A stretch of DNA of 64,000 nt from Corbicula japonica. Taxonomy: Eukaryota > Mollusca > Bivalvia > Venerida > Cyrenidae. The first letter of the stretch is position 1; each line of letters opens with the position of its first letter. Below, piece by piece: positions 45,411-55,462 of the stretch. The notes under the pieces are model-generated. The model was not told where the DNA came from and ran no database searches. It worked only from the letters and a program-made list of their open reading frames with translations. The stretch is from the NCBI GenBank assembly GCA_038501625.1, contig JAZAYU010000172.1, positions 310,001 through 374,000 on the forward strand. Reading direction: 5' to 3'. The translations under genes were made by a program, and so were the position numbers.

Positions 45411-46727
45411 ATGGATAACAACGTTCTGTCGGATTTTTACAATATTTCATCCATTGAAAACGGCACAAATCATCAAAAAGACGTTAATTATGAAACTGCA
45501 AAAGATATTTTACAGACATACATAGTGCCGATTATCATCGTTACGGGTTTCATTGGAAATACAATATGCTTCATTGTGTTCATCGCTTCACCTTTAAAAA
45601 GAATATCGACAAGTGTGTACCTTGCTGGATTGGCCTTCTCTGATACTGGGTTCCTCGTCTGTCTGGGTATAGGATGGCTTGAGTCCCTGTCAATCCGCAT
45701 CTTTCACAAACAAGGCATATGTCAAATAACAGTTTATGCCTCTTTCGTCTTCAGCTTCACGTCCATTTGGTTTGTAAATGCCTTTACATTCGAGATGTAT
45801 GTGGCCGTTTTTCATCCACAGAAAAGCACAAGACTTTGCACACCAAGGAGAGCCAGGAAGATCGTTGGAGCACTGTCAGTCATTGCCGCTCTTATGTATG
45901 TTTACGCCTTCTGGATTGCAAAGGTCGTCAAATTTCCAAGTTTAGGGGGAGAGCTTTGCCTCATTTTGCCCGAAGAAGAGAAAACTGCGATGATTTTGTC
46001 AGTAATTGACACTGTCTTGACACTGTTAGTGCCTTTCACAATGATTCTGGTCATGATAACTCGTTTGTTTATACATATTTCCAAATTCTACCGCTCCGAA
46101 CTTGAAAGCGCCGGAAATTCAACAGTCAGTGAAACAAATTTTACTCATTCGGAAACACAGCACAGCGGAAGTGGAAACGGAAACGGCAATCCAACAATTA
46201 GACAAGCTACAGAAGCCCACAATAAGCTTACTCGCATGCTTGTTGTGACAGTTATCGTGTTTCTAGTGCTAAACTTGCCAAGTCATGCCATTAAGGTGCA
46301 ATTTCTGTTACGATCTCTTTTTACGGTGGGGGTTCGATTCACAGAAACAGAGGGATTTATTCAAATTGTCTTTCAGATTTTGTATTACGCAAACTTTTCT
46401 GTGAACTTCCTTTTATACAGTGCTTGCGGGAAAAGTTTTAGAGCAGCAATGCTGCGTATATCATTGAATGTTCGGTACGGTTATTGTAGAAAAGTTTTTA
46501 ACTGCCCTAAAAATGTAAACAGAATGGCCAACAAAAGCAAGCAAAAATCCCAGAAGTCTGGAGAAAATGCACCATGTGATATTGTGAATGACCGTCAACA
46601 TTCCAGACTGGTTGACATACATTTAGAGGAAATACGTTTCTCTCAGTTGCCGTCTATTGGCAGTGAATTTGTGTGCCAGTCACCACCGTGCCTACTGGCG
46701 TTTGAATCAGAACAACTTCTCGAATAA
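45411..46727 (+). CDS. Class A (rhodopsin-like) orphan peptide-type GPCR
   Basis: Intronless 438-codon frame encoding a seven-pass plasma-membrane receptor that should couple an extracellular ligand, probably a neuropeptide, to G proteins. N-glycosylation sites N11-I-S and N17-G-T precede TM1 (about 36-60, IGN with N50). TM2 has LAFSD (D78). C104 and C183 can form the TM3-ECL2 disulfide. TM5 has P208, TM6 FLVLNLP (284-290) and TM7 NFLLY (332-336). ICL3 (about 222-270) is rich in Ser, Gly and Asn. The C-tail is about 95 residues. Oddities: DRY is E128-M129-Y130, so the conserved Arg is Met. W6.48 is Asn and NPxxY is NFxxY; the last two are common in invertebrate neuropeptide-receptor expansions. 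No W at 4.50. The ATG at 45411 is the first in frame with the conserved N-terminus. Ligand unknown. Confidence 0.92.
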   Translation: MDNNVLSDFYNISSIENGTNHQKDVNYETAKDILQTYIVPIIIVTGFIGNTICFIVFIASPLKRISTSVYLAGLAFSDTGFLVCLGIGWLESLSIRIFHKQGICQITVYASFVFSFTSIWFVNAFTFEMYVAVFHPQKSTRLCTPRRARKIVGALSVIAALMYVYAFWIAKVVKFPSLGGELCLILPEEEKTAMILSVIDTVLTLLVPFTMILVMITRLFIHISKFYRSELESAGNSTVSETNFTHSETQHSGSGNGNGNPTIRQATEAHNKLTRMLVVTVIVFLVLNLPSHAIKVQFLLRSLFTVGVRFTETEGFIQIVFQILYYANFSVNFLLYSACGKSFRAAMLRISLNVRYGYCRKVFNCPKNVNRMANKSKQKSQKSGENAPCDIVNDRQHSRLVDIHLEEIRFSQLPSIGSEFVCQSPPCLLAFESEQLLE

Positions 46728-47037
46728 TTATGTAGTTATGTTTCAGTCGCCATCGTGATTGTTGAAATCTGAGTTTTGGCGTGTATTTTAGTAAGTTCTT
46801 TCAGACAACATGCTATGGCAGTCATGAATATGCCCATTTGACTTGATTTGTGTACCAGTCTACACACGTCTTATTCGCCTCTGAATCGGTGCAACGTCTT
46901 GAAGAATAAGTGTGTTAGGTCGCCACATTGGTTACTGAACAAATTGTCAAAATCTACCATGTTGATGTCAGTTTGGTGAATATGTTTATGTAATGATCTT
47001 AGACACGATATGTGTTGATCGAACTACTGAAAGACCT
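46728..47037. other. GPCR 3' flank with duplicated gene end
   Basis: Holds the diverged repeat of the receptor's last codons (46850-46909). No clear AATAAA polyadenylation signal was seen. Confidence 0.5.
46850..46909 (+). pseudogene. Relic of duplicated GPCR C-terminus
   Basis: Reads VYQSTHVLFASESVQRLEE and a TAA stop, against VCQSPPCLLAFESEQLLE and a TAA in the intact gene at 46671-46727. The two lie 179 bases apart in the same orientation. Similarity continues past the stop (GTCGCCATCGTGATTG against GTCGCCACATTGGTTA). Weaker similarity extends upstream, including GGCAGT. An in-frame stop lies two codons before the relic, so it is not an exon. It may be the last trace of a tandem receptor copy or of a partial duplication. 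Confidence 0.65.
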
Positions 47038-47187
47038 GAGCTGAAGGTTATAAAGCTGAGATTGGAACCAGTCTCAAATCTCAAGCATCTGATTGGCTGA
47101 AATGGCGACTGGTCGCCATTTCAGCCAATCAGATGCTTGAGATTTGAGACTGGTTTCCATGTTCAGTTTTATAACCGTGGGCTCTGG
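47038..47187. mobile_element. Family P palindromic MITE, full-length
   Basis: Both arms complete and nearly perfect around TGGCGACTGGTCGCCA, the reverse-orientation core of the 1583 copy. Left end AGCTGAAGGTTATAAAGC, right end GTTTTATAACCGTGGGCTCT. It lies about 310 bases downstream of the receptor stop codon. Confidence 0.85.
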
Positions 47188-47439
47188 ACCTATAAAATCA
47201 TATTTTAAAAGGATTTATTACATTTATAAACCGTAAACATTATATAAATCGAGTGGAACAGAAGCACGAAAGGATAACTTGATGGTTATAACATTGAATT
47301 CAATGTCTTTCCATCTGTTATTTTCCAGACATACTTTTTGCTTCAGAACACCTATCTGCTTTGACGATTTTGGATCGTTTTATGTTAAATGGTTCATGTT
47401 TAAGAGGGCAAATCTGCGTTTATCGCGTTTATTTCGAAT

Positions 47440-47510
47440 TTCAGTACCAGTGCCTTCCACAGTCGTCAATGCACTTCCGTGGGTGGGTGTTCGCTCCCGG
47501 GTAGAATAAA
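47440..47510 (+). mobile_element. Possible Family S fragment
   Basis: GGTGTTCGCTCCCGGGTAGA resembles the B-box end of the tRNA-like SINE. The A-box half is not recognisable. Confidence 0.3.
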
Positions 47511-48063
47511 ACTTTGCGCAATCTAGAACTGTTAAAAAATAATTGGAACTAACAACTTAAATTCTATATACATTTGAATGCAAATAGAACACTTAAAAAC
47601 ACAAAACATTTTAAATGCATAATGAGTAATATGATACCGACAATATATTGTATCCTTTTCATTAAAAATGTTTTATACACGAACAATTTGTAAAATTATG
47701 ACAGACCTTGATTTTGCTGTTCGCGTAAATATGCGATAAAGGAATAAACACTCTTTTCATAATTAACAATACTTTCAAAGGACATTGTTTTTATTATCCT
47801 ATTACTAATGTTGGCATTTAAAATGATGTTTTGTGATGTTTAATTTTGTGTTTTGATGTAGAATCTAAATGAAATTTGATCTTATCATTAATATTATATT
47901 AATTAGACAATTATTAAGACAATATTTATACAGCCTCTAGTGTTATAAAACAATATACCGTTAACACATAATAGAATCTGTATGTCAAAATTAATTTTAA
48001 GAATTCTAGTTTACTACCTATCCATTTACTTTAGTACTGCGGAAATCTCTTCGGTGAGATCAT
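47511..48063. other. Intergenic, nothing recognised
   Basis: AT-rich, no supported feature. Confidence 0.5.
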
Positions 48064-49366
48064 ATGGGGCGCGTCACGGGAAAAGGAACATTCGGGCATT
48101 TGACGTCAATTCTTGAAATGACGTCATTCAGTTGAGTAGACGATACTACATTGTACTAATTATGCATTTCGCGGTAAAAATAAAACTATGTCGACAAAAT
48201 GAGTTACAAAATTGACAATTAGTTATGAGAAAATAACAGATAATTGTAAGAACATTCCAAATATAGTAACAACTAAAATGTCTAAAAATATGACCGAATT
48301 CACCTTTTCCCGTGACGCGCCCCATAGATATAACATATCTACAACTATTACAATAGAAGCAATGACATTGATTTATTTCCCTTTTGCGATTTTTATACAA
48401 CGAGCTTCAACGTTTCTGTCTTGCAGACTACTGCAGAACAGAACAATCATGTAATTGGGGTATTCAAAATGCACAGGGCATGAAAATGGTTGCATAAAAA
48501 GAGAAATATTATATCAGGAAATTCAATGTGCTTATGATTTTCGCTTCTATTTCATATAAATTTTAATGTTATTTTAGACAAGTAAATATTTGATAATGAA
48601 ATATATGTAAACAATAAATATTCATATGTGATAAGCCCTCCTTATTTAGGCTGGGAAACTTGACTGTCATAAAGGTGCTAATTCAGGGTTTTGACATATA
48701 TAAACTTTCACAAATGTTTTCGCAGAAGAGCGATATAAAATATCAACTGTAACATTATTTCAGTTGTTGAAAGAGTTATTATATATTTTAAGGTAAGTAG
48801 TAATTATGTAATAGAAGATTGTTATATGATGTTTTTCAATCTGAACTTTGGTTAAAATGGCGTGCTAGTGCACAGATGGCATGTACTATTATTTAATAAC
48901 GATTGTTACATTATGTAATTTTAACATTTTTAATGGTTGGTGCAATAGAGGTCTAACGCGCATATATAATTATATAGGAGATACAGGAGTTTTGCCAAAA
49001 GCCCTCGATGTGATAATTGTTTTCATGGAAAAGATCAGAACGAGAAAACTGAGAAATATTGTTTCTATACATGTAGCTAATGTACATCAACAAGCTGCCA
49101 TCTGGGGCCCGCCGCGGAAAAAGGTGCCTTCGTTATTTTTTTAAATTTTAGATGTAACTACACATATATATGTAAATGTATATTCAAAAAGAATTTACAC
49201 TTATGTTTTTTTCTCATATCTAAAAAGTGATTTTGTTACACTACAATACAGTAGCAATTTTACAACAAAATGCGTAATATTAAATGTCGTCTCCCCAACT
49301 TTATGAAGTCATTTCAAGAATTAATGTCAACTGTCCGAAGGTACCTTTCCCGTGACGCGCCCCATT
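48064..49366. mobile_element. TIR DNA element with three related ends
   Basis: Left end ATGGGGCGCGTCACGGGAAA at 48064. The far right end, TTTCCCGTGACGCGCCCCAT, is at 49347-49366, and inverted similarity reaches inward about 115 bases (ATTCTTGAAATGACGTCATT against AAGTCATTTCAAGAATTAAT). A third end, TTTTCCCGTGACGCGCCCCA, lies at about 48305-48324 in the same orientation as the far right end. Either a 262-base MITE (48064-48325) and a 1.3-kb element overlap, or one is nested in the other. No transposase frame. Confidence 0.7.
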
Positions 49367-50104
49367 TGAGGTACATCCGTATAATGTCATAAGTTTTGAA
49401 GGTATTTTTTTCATATTATCTTTCCCGTTGTGTTTTTAAGTGCTAATGTAAAGTTTTTTATGTTTATGTCTTAAAGCTTAAGTAAATCAATATTGTAAAA
49501 TGTTGTTTATGAAGTCAAGTTTCAGTATTAAGAAACAGTGAGTAAGTATTCTCAGTTTCTTGATGGTGAGGAATTTACTTTAAAGACTCAAGCAGAATCA
49601 GTGTGAACAGTGAACTATTATTTTTCCGATAACTCCAGGACCTGTCTAATAATGAATATACTGGATTTGTTATGCTTAAAAGAATCTATTAAAAAAATAT
49701 TTTTCCGAAGCAACGTATTTATCACAGTTATGCATTATTTTTCAATCCATTAAAAATCTATAACTTTTACAAGAAACGTTGATTTAGTAACCGTAGAAAA
49801 CATGTGTAAATTACTTTTCTGTACATATAATTTATATTTTCACGTCCAAAGTTTTTTTGTTTTTCTTTTTGCCATATGATCTAACACAAGCAAGGATCAG
49901 GTGGATTTTTTTATGTTTTATTGAATAATGTTCATAGAAATCTAAAAAGATGTTTAGAGCGTAACTTAAAACAAATAAATGTAAATGGACATTATAAATA
50001 AGAACAACACTTAGAAGATAAAAATGAAATTTTGAAAAGCAACGAATACGATAAAGAAACAAAAACAGACTCGGTTTGAGATAGTTTGTTTAAAGAAAGT
50101 AATG
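49367..50104. other. Intergenic, nothing recognised
   Basis: AT-rich, no supported feature. Confidence 0.5.
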
Positions 50105-50360
50105 AAATGCATATTGCTGCTTATCCCGTCTAGCCATACTCATGTTCACAACTCAGTATTAACACAAATAAATTGTAAACATTTTGATCCATCCTAAACG
50201 ATGGTGTGGAAACGACGGTGATCAGGAAACCTTCAATGGGCTATTTTCACATTTAATACCTTTTTGTTCGGTCCCGATATATAAGTGAACGTGTTTGTCC
50301 GAATAATCGGCGGGATTTGGGTGGAACTCAGCACAAACGTTCAGAAGACGTTGAAACATT
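50105..50360 (-). mobile_element. Family C repeat copy, diverged
   Basis: Landmarks AATGAAATGCATATTGCTG, TCTAGCCATACTCATGTTCA, TTTGATCCATCCTAAACG, ATGGTGTGGAAACGACGG and GAAACCTTCAATG, in the order of 63530-63680. Old copy. Confidence 0.55.
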
Positions 50361-50904
50361 TGCCATTGGAACTAATTTAAAACTTTTTTTTTAATTTGGT
50401 ACTACTATGTCGTATATAAAGTACGAACGTTTTATATGTATTTTGTAGAACCTAAATAAGATAATGTCTTGTTTGGAACCCTTGTCTTAATGAGTTTTAT
50501 ATAAGTTACACAGCAAAGTGTGTATTATTATTTTTGATTCATATTGTGTGTAAGTATCTAAAGCCTTTAAATACTATTTTTCCTGGTCCTTTAATAAAAT
50601 ATATTATTATTTAAAATTTATCTGTTTTATATTCTCCGTATTTAACAAAATTATAAGTTAGCATAGAAATTGGAAATAAGAGGACGAGAGAAATACGAAA
50701 TCAATAGTGATTACATTTATTAAATTTAAATGCTTTATAAAACAATTTCTTGAAAATGCATAGCCCTAGCATATAGTTTCTGTTTCAATTACTAGTAATA
50801 ACGACCTTATTAAAAAAATCAGCAAATGCTTGTAAAAGTAATAGCTATGGAAATGTTTTATGATTATATGAAAATGTTATTTAATAACAGTCAATTATTA
50901 TTTT
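50361..50904. other. Intergenic, nothing recognised
   Basis: AT-rich, no supported feature. Confidence 0.5.
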
Positions 50905-51680
50905 TATCACATACCTTCCGGTGTGGGAGTGTAATTACACCCGTTATATATTTTCGATATATAACTAGTTATATATCGTAGCCGAATCACTATTCATCCG
51001 CGTTATCAACGATCAAAACAAATTTATGAAAATGACTTACTTTTGCCATCTGACCACTTCAGGCAAGCAATCAATTTCTATAAGGATCTTAAGCATCCCT
51101 TATATTGATAATATCCACGGAAAATATAACTTTCTGACATCTTGTTTACTCAGTAAAATAGCAATACGCCGAAAGTCTATGATGAAATTCAACAACAGCA
51201 ACAAAGCCATTTTCATTTCGTTTAAATCGAAAACAAAATGACCAAGACGCTGACATCGTTTTCAGAACATTGTCGGTGTGATCTTTCAACATCCCCGAAA
51301 CAAAATAAAAACACTAGAAACACATTTTCAATCCAAATTTCCAGTTTTTATATCCAGCAAATTTCAATGTTGTCATATGCCGCTATGAAAGTTTACACAA
51401 ATGACGTCATACACTAGATCGATTTATTTAATTAAACACAACTAAAGAAGCCTATAACTGGTAGATTCTTTTATCTAAACTCTAGCACAGTTAATTTTAT
51501 TTATTTATTTTTATTTATTTTGGCAAATGGGAAAACGGTAGGATAAATTCTTTTTGGACTAGCTTATGAATCACCCGATACGACCGAATTACACACGTTT
51601 TAAGTTCGCTTTACTAGGCGATAGAAAGGGACAATTCATGGATTTTGCTTGTTTTTTTTCAGGGTATGTGATAAATAGAA
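50905..51680. mobile_element. Possible TIR element
   Basis: TTTTTATCACATACC near 50908 and GGGTATGTGATAAATAG near 51663 are inverted partners of about 15 bases. A perfect 24-base palindrome (50955-50978, around ATATAACTAGTTATAT) lies just inside the left end. No transposase. The assignment is tentative because the right partner is also part of the large hairpin at 51661. Confidence 0.35.
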
Positions 51681-51838
51681 TACATCATTCGTGATCATTT
51701 TAAACTGAAATTATTAAACTCGTCATCTAAATCGATATAAAACTCGGCAATTCCTCGTTTTATATCGATTTAGACGACTCGTTTAATAATTTAAGTATAA
51801 CATGATCACTCATGTTGTATCCTCTATTAAATGTCTTA
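51661..51838. repeat. Large hairpin (foldback)
   Basis: The inner arms CATCTAAATCGATATAAAAC and GTTTTATATCGATTTAGACG are near-perfect inverted repeats around a loop of about 10 bases. Weaker pairing continues outward (GTGATCATTTTAAACTGAAA against TTTAAGTATAACATGATCAC; AGAATACATC against TTGTATCCTCT), giving arms of about 80 bases. Non-coding. Confidence 0.7.
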
Positions 51839-52119
51839 CGTATTATATTGGGTTTATTAGCGAAATGACTCTTCAATTGCAGAAATAATTAAGCGATTAC
51901 AATAAAATAATTTTTTTTATAAATACTACTAAAAAGAAGATTCAGATTGTAAGTAAAACAAGTTGATAGATATTCCAAATAACAATAATCGCAATAATCG
52001 ATATTATGAACAATATTTTGATAGACACACAACTAAACAGTGTATGAATTGTAGCTTTATAGCTTTATCTTGCTCTTTGATTGCCTTAACCCTTTCCTCC
52101 ATATATACGCCTTTTTACA

Positions 52120-52290
52120 CGTGTGCGACCAGTTTAGATCCAGATCAGCTGGAAGATCCATGCATATGCACATCTGCACTGGTCGCATTTTGGTCAGAAA
52201 TAACCTAATAAATCAAATAGCGAACAGTGCAGATCGTGATCAGACGTTACGGATGTGCCGGCTAATCTGGATCTACACTGTTCGCCAACG
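52120..52290. repeat. Pair of adjacent imperfect hairpin repeats
   Basis: Unit 1 (about 52127-52189) starts GCGACCAGT and ends ACTGGTCGC. Unit 2 (about 52218-52285) starts GCGAACAGT and ends ACTGTTCGC. Both contain AGATC and GATCAG/TAATCTGGATC blocks that can pair internally. It resembles a dispersed repeat of venerid and other heterodont clams, from memory only. Non-coding. Confidence 0.5.
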
Positions 52291-52790
52291 TAATAAAGGT
52301 GTTTCTATGGACGAAATGGTTAAAGACATACATTTTTACCCGGTGCCCCGGTGCATACAATGCATTGAAGTTTTATCTTGCTCTTTGTTTCCCTGACACA
52401 CGTTAATTGTTATCCAGTACATACAAATGTCAATAAAATTGTTTCATGAACAATTTCTTGCTCATTTTAGTTGGTCTAATTTTGTTTTCAAACATGTAAC
52501 ATTGTTATGTTATATAACGAATTAAGGTTGTTACTCAGAGAAACCACACTGACCAGTTGATGCAGGTAGCTAATCCCCAGCGGTGATCTTCCTTTAATGC
52601 CAAGCAATGTCATAACAAATCAATCTGCAACGTCACGTTATAATGGCGGAAAAAGTTTTGCGTACAAAATTGTTATTAGAGATTCTTTATTTAAATAATT
52701 ATAATTATTCCCATAGAAAAAAAGACATTTGCTGTACTAAGTGTTCAACGTACTATATAAGTTTAAATAGCTTCTCTCGGTAAAAAAAAA
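52291..52790. other. Intergenic, nothing recognised
   Basis: AT-rich, no supported feature. Confidence 0.45.
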
Positions 52791-52970
52791 TACAGTTAAC
52801 CCGCCAATTAATACCACCCTGTATTTAAGACCACCTCGCTAATAAGACCGGTATTCCAATGTCCCATTTGATAGTTTTGCACTATTTTCTACCCATATAT
52901 AAAAAAACATTCACTATTAAGATCTCTTTTTCCCAGTCCCCAAGTTGGTCTTAATAGCGAGGTTAATGCA
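52791..52970. mobile_element. pogo/Tigger-like MITE
   Basis: Begins TACAGTTAACCCGCCAATTA and has a block with ACCACC. It ends with an imperfect inverted copy (AGTTGGTCTTAATAGCGAGG then TTAATG). Ends of the type CAGTTAACCTCGCTATTAAG are typical of Tigger/pogo-type elements with TA targets. About 180 bases, no transposase. Confidence 0.5.
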
Positions 52971-53401
52971 GCTTTTTCTCGCTACTGGTAGCGGTTAGTT
53001 TAGCTGTAAAGGGAAGTAACTGCTTTGTGGAGTTTGGTCGTTAGCTTGCTTTTAGGTTGCGGAACAATAACCACTGAGCGAGCATTCTGTAATAGAGGTT
53101 TGTACACACAGCTGAGAACTTAAAGGTCGTTTTATTTTCTTAATGTGTGGCAACATCTAAAGGACAACCACGTTTTATTATATTATTCTTTCAGGCAACC
53201 GAAATAATCGGATTCTTTATAACATGGTATGCAGAAGAAATAGTAGACTCAGAAATGTCGTTCTCGTCGGCAAGCAATGTTTTATTGTAAAGTTGTTTAC
53301 AAACATATACGTAGAAGGTTCTTTTAGGCATTACTGCATAAACAAACCCTGCAAATTACGATGCATGTATAAATCAATTCAAAATCATTTACTTTTACCG
53401 C
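52971..53401. other. Intergenic, nothing recognised
   Basis: No supported feature. Confidence 0.45.
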
Positions 53402-53589
53402 AGGCTCTCAATGTTCGTGAAGTTGGCCGCCTAGCAGCCTAGCAGCGTGAAGTTGGCTGCCAAGCAGCCTAGCAGCCTGGCAGCGTGAAGTTGGCCGCCC
53501 AGCAGCCTAGCAGCCAGGCAGCGTGAAGTTGGCCGCCCAGCAGCCTAGCAGCCTGGCAGCCTGAAGTTGGCCACATAACAGCCTAGCAG

Positions 53590-53898
53590 ATACTTTGGCT
53601 GCTGTGATACTTTGGCTGCTGAGCTGCTTTGGCGGCTGGGAAAAGTTGCCTGCTGGGCTGCTGTGGCGGCTGGGATACTTTGGCTGCTGGGAAAAGTTGG
53701 CTGCTGGAATACTTTGGCTGCTGAGCTGCTGAGGCGGCTGGGAAAAGTTGCCAGCTGGGCTGCTGTGGCGGCTGGGATACTTTGGCTGCTGGGAAAAGTT
53801 GGCTGCTGGAATACTTTGGCTGCTGAGCTGCTGTGGCGGCTGGGAATAGTTGGCTGCTGGGCTGCTTGTGGCGGCTAGGATACTTTGGCTGCTGATAC
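53590..53898 (-). repeat. Left 102-bp higher-order array (3 units)
   Basis: Reverse-complement orientation relative to the right arm. Monomers such as GGATACTTTGGCTGCTG and GGAAAAGTTGGCTGCTG, each 17 bases, are arranged in six-monomer cycles. Because 102 is a multiple of 3, long stop-free frames arise without being genes. Confidence 0.85.
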
Positions 53899-54133
53899 TT
53901 TTTTTAAATTTCAATTAACTTAATTTTCTAAAAAATGTACGAGAACATGAAATATTGAAAGAAATGCGTTAATTTAATGATATGATAATAAAAAATAACG
54001 TTATAACATTACCTACGTTAAGTCTTAATCTTCTCGCTTTCCGGCTGCTAGGCTGATTGACTGCCAGGATACTAGGCTACCAAATCGAAGTCTGACTTGA
54101 GAAATATTTCAAAACATTATTAAACTTCAATTA

Positions 54134-55462
54134 AGCGACAGCAGCCCAGACGCTAAAGTATCCCAGCCGCCACAGCAGCTCAGCAGCCAAAGTATTCCAG
54201 CAGCCAACGTTTCTCAGCAGCCAAAGTATCCCAGCCGCCACAGCAGCCCAGCAGCCAACTTTTCGCAGCCGCTACAGCAGCTCAGCAGCCAAAGTATTCC
54301 AGCAGCCAACATTTCCCAGCAGCCAAAATATCCCAGCCGCCACAGCAGTCCAGCAGCCAACTTTTTCCAGCCGCAACAGCAGCTCAGCAGCCAAAGTATT
54401 CCAGCAGCCAACGTTTCCCAGCAGCCAAAGTATCCCAGCCGCCACAGCAGCCCAGCAGCCATCTTTTCGAAGCAGCCACAGCAGCTCAGCAGCCAAAGTA
54501 TTCCAGCAGCCAACTTTTCCCAACAGCCAAAGTATCCCAGCCGCCACAGCAGCCCAGCAGCCAACTTTTCCCAGCCGCCAGAACAGCTCAGCAGCCAAAG
54601 TTTTCCAGCAGCCAACTTTTCCCAGAAGCCACAGAAAATCAGCAGCCACAGCAGCCCAGCAGCCAACGTTTCCCAGCCGCCACAGCAGCTCAGCAGCCAA
54701 AGTATTCCAGCAGCCAACTTTTCCCAGCAGCCAAAGTATCCCAACCGCCACAGCAGCCCAGCAGCCATCTTTTCCCAGCCGCCACAGCATGTCAGCAGCC
54801 AAAGTATTCCAGCAGCCAGCATATCCCAGCAGCCAAAGTATCCCAGCCGCCACAGCAGCCCAGCAGCTCACTTTTCCCAGCCGCCACAGCAGCTCAGCAG
54901 CCAAAGTATTCCAGCAGCCAACTTTTCCCAGCAGCCAAAGTATCCCAGCCGCCACAGCAGCCCAGCAGCCAACTTTTCCTAGCCGCCACAACAGCTCAGC
55001 AGCCAAAGTATTCCAGCAGCCAACTTTTCCCAGCAGCGTAAATATCCCAGCCGCCACAGCAGCCCAGCAGCCAACTTTTCCCGGCCGTAACAGCAGCTCA
55101 GAAGCCAAATTATTCCAGCAGCAGCAGCCAAATTTTTCCAGCAGCCAACGTTTCCCAGCAGCCAAAGTATCCCAGCCGCCACAGCAGCCCAGCAGCCATC
55201 TTTTCCCAGCAGCCACAGCAGCTCAGCAGCCAAAGCATTCCAGCAGCCAACTTTTCCCAGCAGCCAAAGTATCCCAGCCGCCACAGCAGCCCAGCAGCTT
55301 ACTTTTCCTAGCCGCCACAACAGCTCAGCAGCCAAAGTATTCCAGCAGCCAACTTTTCCCAGCAGCCAAAATATCCCAGTCGCCACAGCAGCCTAGCAGC
55401 CAACTTTTCCCAGCCGCCACATCAGCTCAGCAGCCAAAGTATCACAGCAGCCAAAGTATCTG
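54134..55462 (+). repeat. Right 102-bp higher-order array (about 13 units)
   Basis: Consecutive 17-mers: CAGCAGCCAACTTTTCC, CAGCAGCCAAAGTATCC, CAGCCGCCACAGCAGCC, CAGCAGCCAACTTTTCC, CAGCCGCCACAGCAGCT, CAGCAGCCAAAGTATTC; the six repeat in this order. Single-base variants are scattered, with a local insertion of extra CAG triplets near 55119-55126. Apparent 200-314-residue frames show an exact 34-residue period and are artefacts of the array. Confidence 0.88.

Noticed and set aside
45133..45468. 111-residue minus-strand frame overlapping the GPCR start
   Set aside because: Antisense to the GPCR 5' region with no motif. The plus-strand receptor explains the region.
48146..48400. 84-residue minus-strand Cys-rich frame as a possible secreted peptide
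   Set aside because: It crosses an inverted terminal repeat of a DNA element, and the Cys codons come from AT-rich repeat sequence rather than a patterned peptide.
54272..55216. 314-residue Leu/Trp-rich open frame and neighbouring 135-225-residue frames
   Set aside because: They show an exact 34-residue period from the 102-bp foldback-arm repeat, run open in several registers on both strands, and have no conserved domain.
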